A DNA stretch of 8,992 bases from RYN-433 sp036558265 (GTDB lineage: Bacteria; Planctomycetota; Phycisphaerae; Tepidisphaerales; Tepidisphaeraceae). The stretch is taken from assembly GCA_036558265.1 (NCBI GenBank), contig DATBFY010000738.1, forward strand, positions 1 through 8,992. Direction: 5' to 3'. Below, one piece after another: positions 1 through 6,147 of this stretch (within the stretch, counting starts at the first letter, position 1; the number at the start of each line of letters is the position of its first letter). Made by a program: the position numbers and the translations under genes. The notes under the pieces are model-generated. The model had not been told where the DNA came from. It did no database searches and saw only the letters and a list, made by a program, of their open reading frames with translations.

Positions 1-334
1 GGCGATCGGGGGCGATCAGGGGCGGGCTGGCGCCGCCGAGCACGCCGCTCTGAAGGTGCGTGCGCCAGGCATACCGCCCGGTGAGGATGCCATAGCGCGT
101 CGGGGTGCAGACGGCCGACCCCGAGTGGGCGTCGGTAAAGACCATCCCCTGGGCCGCCAGGCGGTCGAGGTTGGGAGTCGGAATTTTGCCGTGCTGCGGG
201 TTGAGGGTCTGGACGTCGCCGTAGCCCAGATCGTCGGCGAGGATGAAGAGGAGGTTGGGCTTTTCGGCGGCGCGGGCACCGCTGGCAAAATAGGCGAGGA
301 CTGCCACGACGATTGACGTAAGAATGCGAAACAT
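1..334 (-). CDS. Secreted formylglycine-dependent sulfatase, N-terminal part (runs off window)
   Basis: Hydrolyses sulfate esters (family function), probably on sulfated polysaccharides, outside the cytoplasm. The visible 111 residues begin at ATG 334-332. Residues 1-22 form a signal peptide: a short basic start (MFR), a hydrophobic core and a GARA-type cleavage region. Then comes the sulfatase start KPNLLFILADDLGYGD with the metal-binding Asp pair D34/D35. The motif C-T-P-T-R at residues 76-80, followed by YGILTGRY, is the C-x-P-x-R formylglycine signature, so Cys76 should be converted to formylglycine by an activating enzyme. No clear Shine-Dalgarno precedes the start. The gene is divergent from the fatty-acid-like operon, and 141 bases separate the two starts. 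The substrate cannot be told from this fragment. The family call is secure. Confidence 0.92.
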   Translation of the reverse strand, partial: MFRILTSIVVAVLAYFASGARAAEKPNLLFILADDLGYGDVQTLNPQHGKIPTPNLDRLAAQGMVFTDAHSGSAVCTPTRYGILTGRYAWRTHLQSGVLGGASPPLIAPDR

Positions 335-475
335 GCGGGCTCGGATTAGACGTGCCGGCCGGGTCACGTGCAACCCGTCCGGGTCCCTCCCCCCTGGCTT
401 GCCTTGCATCAATGCCCTTTTCCGTTACAACGCTGGGTCAATCGCCCACGGATGGGGCTGGCCGACGCTGCGCAC

Positions 476-973
476 ATGAAGTTCAACCTGCTGGACAAGA
501 TCGAGTCGATTTCCGACACGCGGATCGTGGCGGCAAAGCACGTTTCGCTCGCGGAAGAGTACCTGGCCGATCACTTTCCGACGTTTCCGGTGCTGCCCGG
601 GGTCATGATGCTCGAGGCCCTGACGCAGGCCGCGGGGTGGGTGATGCACCATCGGACCCGGTTCGCCAAGTCGTTCGCGGTGCTGAAAGAGGCGAAGAAC
701 GTCAAGTACGGCAACTTTGTCGCACCCGGCAATCACCTGCGGGTTGAGGTGGAGTTCTTGAAGGAAACCGAGGCCGGGGCGAGCTTTAAGGCTACCGGCA
801 CGGTGAACGGAAGCACGGCCGTCGCGGCCCGCATCGAGATCGCTTATTTCAATCTTGCGGACAAGCAGCCTCAACTGGCGGAACTGGATGCCCGCCTGAT
901 CGAGCACAACCGGCGGCGATGGTCGCTGATCGCCCCACACGAGCACGCCTTGCAGCTAACCCTTGATCACTAA
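476..973 (+). CDS. FabZ-like 3-hydroxyacyl-ACP dehydratase, intact active site (DH1)
   Basis: Hot-dog-fold dehydratase expected to remove water from 3-hydroxyacyl-ACP, giving trans-2-enoyl-ACP. The 165-residue protein carries the FabZ motif around residues 32-51 (DHFPTFPVLPGVMMLEALTQ). His33 and Glu47 are 14 residues apart, the same spacing as H54/E68 of E. coli FabZ. A charged tail of about 35 residues follows the hot-dog core. ATG 476 was chosen because the product (MKFNLLDKIESI) aligns with the start of DH2 (MRWIWIDKFVEF). An in-frame ATG at 452 and one at 368 would add 8 and 36 residues that do not look like dehydratase sequence. No start has a clear ribosome binding site. It is the first gene of the operon, 10 bases before the ACP gene. 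The family is certain; the substrate chain is unknown. Confidence 0.87.
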   Translation: MKFNLLDKIESISDTRIVAAKHVSLAEEYLADHFPTFPVLPGVMMLEALTQAAGWVMHHRTRFAKSFAVLKEAKNVKYGNFVAPGNHLRVEVEFLKETEAGASFKATGTVNGSTAVAARIEIAYFNLADKQPQLAELDARLIEHNRRRWSLIAPHEHALQLTLDH

Positions 974-983
974 AGGACACGAA

Positions 984-1379
984 ATGACTCGGGACGAAAT
1001 CTACTCGAAGGTACAGGGGGTGCTGGTGGATGCACTGGGGGTCGACGAGGACGAGGTCACCCCCGAAGCCTCCCTCCGCCAGGACCTGGGCGCCGAGAGC
1101 ATCGACTTCCTCGACATCACCTTCCGCCTGGAAAAGGCCTTCACCACCGACCCTGCGAACAAGTTCACCATCCCGCGCGGGGACCTGTTTCCGGAAAACA
1201 TGGATAACCCGGATTACATCCAGAACGGGAAGCTGACGGACGCGGGCCTTGCCGAGGTTCGGCGGCGCCTGCCGCACGCCAACGTGAGCGAATTGGAGAA
1301 CACGCGGGATGCAGCGCTCATCCCGGACCTCTTCGCGGTGCAGGATATCGTGGATTACATCGAGCGGCGGATGAAGTAG
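984..1379 (+). CDS. Extended acyl carrier protein (AcpXL-like)
   Basis: Carries acyl intermediates on a 4'-phosphopantetheine arm. The carrier motif is D-L-G-A-E-S-I-D-F-L-D-I (residues 34-45). Ser39 is the attachment site, with Glu rather than the usual Asp before it. At 131 residues it is far longer than a housekeeping ACP (about 77-80). Helices I and II are normal, and the last helix (FAVQDIVDYIERRMK, 117-131) is recognisable. Between them, after the IP at about residues 63-64, lies an insertion of about 45-50 charged residues. The helix II stretch FLDITFRLEKAF resembles rhizobial AcpXL, the dedicated very-long-chain ACP. ATG 984 follows AAAGGA (972-977) by 6 bases. The stop lies 2 bases before the DH2 start. 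ACP identity is certain; the AcpXL-like role is inferred from motif and neighbours. Confidence 0.92.
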   Translation: MTRDEIYSKVQGVLVDALGVDEDEVTPEASLRQDLGAESIDFLDITFRLEKAFTTDPANKFTIPRGDLFPENMDNPDYIQNGKLTDAGLAEVRRRLPHANVSELENTRDAALIPDLFAVQDIVDYIERRMK

Positions 1380-1381
1380 GC

Positions 1382-1864
1382 ATGCGGTGGATCTGGATTG
1401 ACAAGTTCGTCGAGTTCACGCCGCGCACCTGTGCGACCACGGTCAAGAACGTTTCGCTCGCGGAAGAGCACCTTCACGACCTCTATCCCGACTTCCCGGT
1501 CGTGCCCCACTCGCTGATCGTCGAGGGGTTTGCGCAGACGGCGGGGATCCTGGTGGGGGAGGCGCGGAACTTCGCGGAGAAGGTGATTTTGGCGAAGGTG
1601 GCGCGGGCCACGTTCCATCGCCTTGTGCGGCCGGGGGATACGATCGTCTTCCGGGCGAAGGTGGAGCAACTCTCGGAGCAGGGCGCGTCCACGTCCGGGA
1701 CCGTGACGTGCGGGGAGGAGTTGGTGGCAGAGATCGAGATGATGTTCAGCCATATCGATCAGAACATGGCTGGCTTGGAGTTCCCGGAGCACAATTTCGT
1801 GTTCACGGAGCAGTTCACGGAGCTGTTGAAGGGGTATCGCGCGGGGGGCGTGGTTAGAATCTGA
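1382..1864 (+). CDS. FabZ-like hot-dog protein lacking the catalytic His (DH2)
   Basis: A 160-residue paralogue of DH1, aligned without gaps through the motif region. Where DH1 has DHFPTFPVLPGVMMLEA, DH2 has DLYPDFPVVPHSLIVEG (residues 33-49). The catalytic His is Leu34 (codon CTC, 1481-1483), the conserved Gly of PG is His43, and the catalytic Glu is kept as Glu48. The rest of the fold is well conserved (AQTAGILV; the RPGD loop; the AEIEMMFSH strand), so this is a maintained protein, not a decaying gene. In FabZ dimers the His and Glu of one site come from different subunits, so a DH1-DH2 heterodimer could have one complete site (His33 of DH1 with Glu48 of DH2). That role is inference. The stop overlaps the KS-beta start (TGATG). 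A thioesterase-like or scaffolding role remains possible. Confidence 0.85.
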   Translation: MRWIWIDKFVEFTPRTCATTVKNVSLAEEHLHDLYPDFPVVPHSLIVEGFAQTAGILVGEARNFAEKVILAKVARATFHRLVRPGDTIVFRAKVEQLSEQGASTSGTVTCGEELVAEIEMMFSHIDQNMAGLEFPEHNFVFTEQFTELLKGYRAGGVVRI

Positions 1865-3171
1865 TGAGCATGCGAAGAGTGGTCATTACGGGTGTCGGGA
1901 TCGTGTCGCCGCTGGGCATCAGCGCGAAAACGCATTGGGAGGGGGTGCTGGCGGGCAAGGCGGGGGTGCGGCGGATCGCGGCGTTCGACCCCTCCGGCTT
2001 CCCCAGCCAGATCGCCGGCGAAGCGCCGGCGTACAAGATCGGGGATTTCGTTCCCAAGAGCTACCGCAAGGCGACCAAGGTCATGGCGCGGGACATCGAG
2101 CTGGCAGTGATCGCGGCGGATGACGCGTTCAAGGATTCGGGGCTGAAAAGCTCGGCCTACACGGAAACGCCGGATTTCGACGGGACGCGGTTCGGGTGCA
2201 ACATCGGGGCGGGTCTGATCTCGTGTGAATTGAACGAGCTGACGACGGCTCTTTCGACCGCGCGGCAGGACGAGCATCCCAATCGCCTGGACCTGAAGAA
2301 GTGGGGGAAAGACGGGATGCAGCAACTCACACCGCTGTGGCTGCTCAAGTACCTGCCGAACATGCTGGCGTGCCACGTGACGATCGTGCATCAGCTCAAG
2401 GGGCCGAGCAACACGATCACCTGCGCGGACGCGAGCAGTCACCTGGCGATCGGGGAGGCGTTCCGGACGATCCAGCGCGGGGATGCGGACCTGGCGATCT
2501 GCGGGGGGGCGGAGTCGAAGGTCAACCCGATGGGGTTGATCCGGCATTGCCTCTTGAAGCGGTTGACCGAGAGCAATGACGCGCCCGGCGAGGCGGTGCG
2601 GCCGTTTGATGTGGAGGCGTCGGGCACGGCGATCGGCGAGGGCGGGGGTTTGCTGATCCTGGAAGAGTTCGAGCGTGCCAAGGCGCGCGGGGCGAAGATC
2701 TACTGCGAGCTGGTCGGCTTCGCGGCGTCGCAGGACACGCACAAGGTGACCGAGCCGTGCCCGACGGGTCTGTCGTACGGTCGGGCGGTGCAGAAGGCGC
2801 TGGCGGACGCGAACCTGCCGCCTGCGGCGGTGAGCCTGATCGTGCCCAATGGCCTGGGGATCGCGTCACACGATCGGGCGGAGCTGACGGGGTTGATGTC
2901 GGTGTTCGGGGGCGGGCTGGAGCGGATTGCGTTTTCGCCGATCAAGGGACAGATCGGGAACATGGCGGCGGGGAGCGGTGTGGACGCGGCGACAGCGGCG
3001 CTGGCGGTGCAGCACGGCGTGGTGCCGCCGGCGGTGAACACGCGGCGGGTGATTGATGGGCAGACGTTGAACGTGGCCCGCGAGGCGCGGGAGATGAAGG
3101 TGGATGTGGCGGTGAGCAGTGTTTACTCACTGGGTGGGCAGAATGCGGCGCTGATATTCAAGCGTGTATGA
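1864..3171 (+). CDS. Ketosynthase-like protein without catalytic triad (KS-beta / chain-length-factor-like)
   Basis: A 435-residue thiolase-fold protein of the FabF (KAS II) family, full length and with family landmarks throughout (VVITGVGIVSPLG at the start; AIGEAFRTIQRGDADLAICGGAES; SLGGQNAALIF at the end). All three catalytic positions differ. In gap-free alignment with KS-alpha, the Cys is Asp189 (GAC, 2428-2430), the His of NAHGT is Asn329 (VPNGL, AAT 2848-2850), and the His of KSMxGH is Asn366 (KGQIGN, AAC 2959-2961). Lys361 is kept. Loss of the nucleophile in an otherwise intact partner is the pattern of chain-length factors in type II polyketide and aryl polyene systems, where it pairs with an active ketosynthase. 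Cys187 lies two residues before the aligned position. The start overlaps the DH2 stop, implying coupled translation; a second in-frame ATG lies at 1870. Confidence 0.9.
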   Translation: MSMRRVVITGVGIVSPLGISAKTHWEGVLAGKAGVRRIAAFDPSGFPSQIAGEAPAYKIGDFVPKSYRKATKVMARDIELAVIAADDAFKDSGLKSSAYTETPDFDGTRFGCNIGAGLISCELNELTTALSTARQDEHPNRLDLKKWGKDGMQQLTPLWLLKYLPNMLACHVTIVHQLKGPSNTITCADASSHLAIGEAFRTIQRGDADLAICGGAESKVNPMGLIRHCLLKRLTESNDAPGEAVRPFDVEASGTAIGEGGGLLILEEFERAKARGAKIYCELVGFAASQDTHKVTEPCPTGLSYGRAVQKALADANLPPAAVSLIVPNGLGIASHDRAELTGLMSVFGGGLERIAFSPIKGQIGNMAAGSGVDAATAALAVQHGVVPPAVNTRRVIDGQTLNVAREAREMKVDVAVSSVYSLGGQNAALIFKRV

Positions 3172-3201
3172 TGACGATCGGCGTATAGACCGAGGTCACA
3201 C

Positions 3202-3390
3202 ATGTTTTCCTTTTGGTTCGATCTGCCTCCCCTGCTCCGTATCCTGATGGGACTCGTCATGGTCGGTATCGCGGTGCTGATCTACTTCGCATCGGGGGGC
3301 ACGACGTTTGCGATCGGTCTGGGCGTCGTGGGACTGGTTTTCGTCCTCGCGAGCGGCGCCGGGTCTGACAAGGGTGGTTACAACTTCTGA
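3202..3390 (+). CDS. Small two-helix membrane protein, unknown function
   Basis: I do not recognise this 62-residue protein. It has two predicted membrane segments: residues 11-30 (LLRILMGLVMVGIAVLIYFA) and about 34-52 (TTFAIGLGVVGLVFVLASG). The first segment is preceded by MFSFWFDLPP, and a short polar tail (SDKGGYNF) ends the protein. A ribosome binding site, GAGGT (3192-3196), sits 5 bases before ATG. The gene lies between the two ketosynthase-family genes, 30 bases after KS-beta and 14 bases before KS-alpha, on the same strand, so it is almost certainly co-transcribed. Its position suggests, as inference only, that it tethers or accompanies the synthase at the membrane. No catalytic or metal-binding residues are visible. 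Confidence 0.72.
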   Translation: MFSFWFDLPPLLRILMGLVMVGIAVLIYFASGGTTFAIGLGVVGLVFVLASGAGSDKGGYNF

Positions 3391-3404
3391 TTTCCGGCAT
3401 TCTC

Positions 3405-4697
3405 ATGAACCGAGTCGTCATCACAGGAATGGGTTGGATCACGCCGATGGGCCACGACGTGGAGGGCGTCTGGCGGCGGCTGTTGAACGCCGAATCGGGC
3501 ATCGAGCGGACGTCGATTTTCGACGCGTCGACGTTTCCGACGACGTTTTCGGCGGAGGTGAAGAACTTCCGCCTGGGCGAGCACATCCCGGAGATCGAAC
3601 AGCACAAGGACGCGGGGCGGAACACGCAATTCGCGCTGGCGGCGTGCGCGCAGGCGTGGCGGCTGGCCGGCTTGGACGCGGCGCAGCTCGACCTGGACCG
3701 GGTGGGTATTTACCTGGGCAGCGGCGAGGGGTCGCTGGACTTCGACACGTACACGACGGCGGCGCTGGCGTCGTGGCGGGCGGAGGCGTCGCAGATCGAC
3801 TCGGTGAAGTGGGCGGAAGTGGCGCTGGAGCGCATGCGGCCGATGATCGAGCTGGAGCAGGAGCCGAACATGCCGCTGTCGCACCTGGCGCTGTTGACCG
3901 GGGCGCGGGGGCCGGCGCTGAACTGCCTGACGGCGTGCGCGGCGTCAACGCAGGCGATCGGCGAGGCGATGGAGATCCTCCGCCGCGGGGACGCCGACGT
4001 GATGATCGGCGGCGGGGCGCACTCGATGATCCACCCGTTCGGGGTGACGGGGTTCAACCGGCTGACGGCGCTCTCGACGTTTAACGAAAACCCGCGGTGC
4101 GCCAGCCGTCCGTTCGACGCGTCGCGCGGCGGGTTCGTGCTGGGCGAGGGGGCGGGGATGGTGATCCTGGAGACGCTCGACCACGCGATCGCGCGGGGGG
4201 CGACCGATCGGATCCTGGCGGAGGTGGTGGGCTACGGCTCGACGGCCGACGCGTTCCGCATCACCGACCAGCACCCGGACGGCGAGGGGGCGGTCGTGGC
4301 GATGCGCGAGGCGTTGCGGGACGCGAAGCTCTCGCCGGCGGACGTGCATTACATCAACGCGCACGGCACGGGGACCAAGGAGAACGACGGCAACGAGACC
4401 GGCGCGATCAAGCAGGTCTTCGGCGCGCAGGCGCGGAGCGTGCCCGTCTCATCGATCAAGTCGATGATGGGGCACCTGATCGCGGCCGCGGGGGCGGTCG
4501 AGCTGATCACGTGCGTATTGGCGATCCGGGACCAGGTGCTGCCGCCGACGGTCAATTATCAGACGCCCGATCCGGAGTGCGACCTGGATTATGTACCTAA
4601 TGCGGCACGGAAAGCCAAAGTGGACGTGGCGGTGTCGAACTCGTTCGGATTCGGGGGGCAGAATGACACGATCATCGTGCGGCGGTTCGTAAAATGA
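3405..4697 (+). CDS. Beta-ketoacyl-ACP synthase II family (FabF-like), intact active site (KS-alpha)
   Basis: Catalyses decarboxylative condensation of malonyl-ACP with an acyl chain on its active-site Cys. The 430-residue protein has the full FabF signature. The nucleophile is Cys178 in TACAAST, followed by AIGEAMEILRRGDADVMIGGGAHS; His320 is in NAHGTGT; Lys352 and His357 are in KSMMGH; and the C-terminal glycine-rich loop is FGFGGQN (414-420). It should form the active half of a KS-alpha/KS-beta pair with the triad-less paralogue upstream. ATG 3405 begins the standard FabF start (MNRVVITGMGWITPMG) and is 14 bases after the membrane-protein stop. No clear Shine-Dalgarno is present, so translation may depend on the upstream gene. 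The stop overlaps the MOSC start (ATGA, 4694-4697). The gene symbol is left blank because it is probably not the housekeeping fabF. Confidence 0.93.
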   Translation: MNRVVITGMGWITPMGHDVEGVWRRLLNAESGIERTSIFDASTFPTTFSAEVKNFRLGEHIPEIEQHKDAGRNTQFALAACAQAWRLAGLDAAQLDLDRVGIYLGSGEGSLDFDTYTTAALASWRAEASQIDSVKWAEVALERMRPMIELEQEPNMPLSHLALLTGARGPALNCLTACAASTQAIGEAMEILRRGDADVMIGGGAHSMIHPFGVTGFNRLTALSTFNENPRCASRPFDASRGGFVLGEGAGMVILETLDHAIARGATDRILAEVVGYGSTADAFRITDQHPDGEGAVVAMREALRDAKLSPADVHYINAHGTGTKENDGNETGAIKQVFGAQARSVPVSSIKSMMGHLIAAAGAVELITCVLAIRDQVLPPTVNYQTPDPECDLDYVPNAARKAKVDVAVSNSFGFGGQNDTIIVRRFVK

Positions 4698-5197
4698 CGC
4701 GCGGCGGCGTGACCAACGGCGGAGTCGTCGAGGCGATCCATGTCGCATCCGCGGCCACCGCCACGATGACCGCCGTAACTCAAGCGTATGCGCACGCGGG
4801 GCGGGGCCTGGCGGGCGATCGGTATGAAGCGGGGAGCGGGACTTTCTCGACCTGGCCGAAAGATCACGAGTTGACGCTTGTAGAGGCCGAAGCGGTTGAA
4901 GCGCTGGCGGCGACGTGCGGGCGCGCGCTGGCTCCAGGCCAGACGCGGCGGAACGTCACGACGCGGGGGATCGCGTTGAACGACTGGGTGGGTAAGGAGT
5001 TTTATGTGGGCGAGGTGCGGTGCCGCGGGACGCGGCTGTGCGAACCGTGCGCGCACCTGGCTGCCCTGCTGGAAATACCGGACCTTATGCGGTTGCTGGC
5101 GGGTCGAGGGGGTTTGCGGGCCGTGATCCTGACGGGCGGAGTGATTCGGACGGGCGAGCGGATTCGGCTTGCGGAGGACGTACCTGCCCACTCGTGA
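4694..5197 (+). CDS. Small MOSC-domain protein
   Basis: MOSC domains derive from the molybdenum cofactor sulfurase C-terminus. They bind sulfur or molybdenum cofactor, usually through a conserved Cys. The 167-residue protein shows the small stand-alone MOSC pattern: AGRGLAGDRYEAGSGTFS (about 35-52), the ELTLVEAEAVEAL helix (59-71), RRNVTTRGIALNDWVGKEFYVGEV (85-108) and G-T-R-L-C-E-P-C (112-119). Cys116 or Cys119 is the likely sulfur ligand. The start codon overlaps the KS-alpha stop, implying translational coupling. The functional link to the fatty-acid-like operon is not obvious from the family. No promoter-like gap separates it from the operon, and it is the operon's last gene. The domain call is secure; the biochemical role is unknown. 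Confidence 0.85.
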   Translation: MTRGGVTNGGVVEAIHVASAATATMTAVTQAYAHAGRGLAGDRYEAGSGTFSTWPKDHELTLVEAEAVEALAATCGRALAPGQTRRNVTTRGIALNDWVGKEFYVGEVRCRGTRLCEPCAHLAALLEIPDLMRLLAGRGGLRAVILTGGVIRTGERIRLAEDVPAHS

Positions 5198-5245
5198 GGT
5201 GCGCGTGGGGGTAGAAGTTCGCGGGTCGCTTATCGGACGGGGTTG

Positions 5246-5374
5246 CGCGCAACGTCCTGTCTTGCGCGGGGTTCACACTGGTTCCCATCTGGCCGGGTTT
5301 GCCGGGGACACGGACGAATCGTATTTCATCCGTGTCGGTGTTGCTCCCACTACGCCATGAATTGCGGAGTGGGA
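5246..5374 (+). other. Three consecutive hairpins between the MOSC and pseudopilin genes
   Basis: The 257-base gap 5198-5454 contains three inverted repeats. The first is 5246-5252 with 5262-5268 (7 bp, 9-base loop). The second is 5307-5314 with 5329-5336 (8 bp, 14-base loop). The third is 5345-5351 with 5368-5374 (7 bp), extended inward by a CGC/GCG pair after one mismatch, with an 8-base loop. None is followed by a run of T, so none is a convincing intrinsic terminator. They may end the upstream operon by another mechanism or form a structured leader for the pilin mRNA. No known riboswitch motif was recognised. Confidence 0.4.
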
Positions 5375-5454
5375 AGAGCCGATGAATTCCCACGGGCTGC
5401 GCGTTTCGGGCTCGTTCGGTGTATTCGATTCTCGGCATTCATCGGGAGGTCACT

Positions 5455-5973
5455 ATGATGGCCGTCCAACCCATATGCGCTTGTTCCGTGCGCCAGCGAG
5501 GGCGTTGGCGCGCGGCCCGTCGAGGTTTCACGCTGGTCGAGATCCTGATCGTCGTGATCATCCTGGGGATCCTGGCGTCGATCGTGATCCCCAAGTTCGC
5601 CAACGCGAGCGTGGAGGCGAAGAAGAACTCGCTGGCGAGCACGCTGCAAGCCCTGCGCGGGCAGATCGAGCTCTACATGCTGCAGCACGGCGACCAGACG
5701 CCGGCGCTGACCGCCGCCGACTGGACGCCGCTGACGGACCAGAGCACCTACAGCGGTCAGACGGTCGGCCCGTACCTGAACTCGGCGCCGATGAACCCGC
5801 TCAACGGTCATTCGGACGTGACGACGGTGACCGCCGACCAGGTGGGTGGCACGGCGGTCTCCGGGACGAACATCGGGTTCGTGTACAACACGACCAACGG
5901 CAAGCTCTGGGCGACGAACACGGCGGGGACCAAGGTCTTCAACGAGGTTGACCCGAACGATCCGAACAACTGA
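5455..5973 (+). CDS. Prepilin-type pseudopilin (type II secretion GspG-like)
   Basis: A 172-residue precursor with a class III (prepilin) signal. The basic leader ends RRG, then the mature start F-T-L-V-E-I-L-I-V-V-I-I-L-G-I-L-A. Cleavage is expected after Gly24 by prepilin peptidase, with N-methylation of Phe25; Glu29 is the conserved Glu5 of the mature protein. The first mature helix (25-47) anchors it in the inner membrane before assembly. The C-terminal part (YLNSAPMNPLNG, then GFVYNTTNGKLWA) resembles the GspG-like minor-domain layout. ATG 5455 was chosen because GGGAGGT (5444-5450) lies 4 bases upstream; an in-frame ATG at 5419 lacks this. An intrinsic terminator follows. No other secretion genes are nearby, so the system it serves is not identifiable here. 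Confidence 0.9.
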   Translation: MMAVQPICACSVRQRGRWRAARRGFTLVEILIVVIILGILASIVIPKFANASVEAKKNSLASTLQALRGQIELYMLQHGDQTPALTAADWTPLTDQSTYSGQTVGPYLNSAPMNPLNGHSDVTTVTADQVGGTAVSGTNIGFVYNTTNGKLWATNTAGTKVFNEVDPNDPNN

Positions 5974-6035
5974 TCGCGCGCGAGCGACGTGCGCAACCCA
6001 GCTCGTTCGGATCGTTCGACAGATGAACGCGAGGC

Positions 6036-6070
6036 GACCCGGCGCATGTAAATGTGCCGGGTCTTTCGTT
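6036..6070 (+). terminator. Intrinsic terminator after the pseudopilin gene
   Basis: A 12-bp stem (6036-6047 with 6052-6063, one G-T wobble) closes a GTAA loop and is followed by TTTCGTT (6064-6070). It lies 62 bases after the pilin stop, on the same strand. GC-rich stem plus T-rich tail fits Rho-independent termination. Confidence 0.75.
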
Positions 6071-6080
6071 GGGAGCGACG

Positions 6081-6099
6081 CGCTACCCTTCGGGTAGCG
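6081..6099 (+). repeat. Short perfect palindrome with UUCG-type loop
   Basis: CGCTACCC (6081-6088) pairs with GGGTAGCG (6092-6099); as RNA this is a stable stem capped by a C(UUCG)G tetraloop. It lies 48 bases before the start of the downstream flavoprotein gene and lacks a T tract. It could be a second part of the pilin terminator, an mRNA 5' hairpin or a dispersed intergenic palindrome. Confidence 0.5.
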
Positions 6100-6147
6100 G
6101 CTAAACAGGGCCTATGATGTTATCGGCACTCACGCCGGAGGTGACCG

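Noticed and set aside
404..430. Promoter for the operon (TTGCAT and TTACAA, 15-base spacing)
   Set aside because: The -10 match is poor and the spacing short; not distinguishable from chance in a window of this composition.
2422..2424. Cys187 of KS-beta as a relocated nucleophile
   Set aside because: Gap-free alignment with KS-alpha over the whole active-site helix puts Asp189, not Cys187, at the nucleophile position, and both catalytic His are also lost.
1759..2742. Long minus-strand open frame of 327 codons opposite KS-beta
   Set aside because: It is Arg/Pro/His-rich shadow sequence; the plus strand encodes an unmistakable ketosynthase-family protein over the same bases.
476..5197. Ladderane or aryl polyene gene cluster
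   Set aside because: The KS, ACP and DH content is compatible, but the window has no radical SAM enzyme, desaturase, ketoreductase, ammonia lyase or acyltransferase that would support either product.
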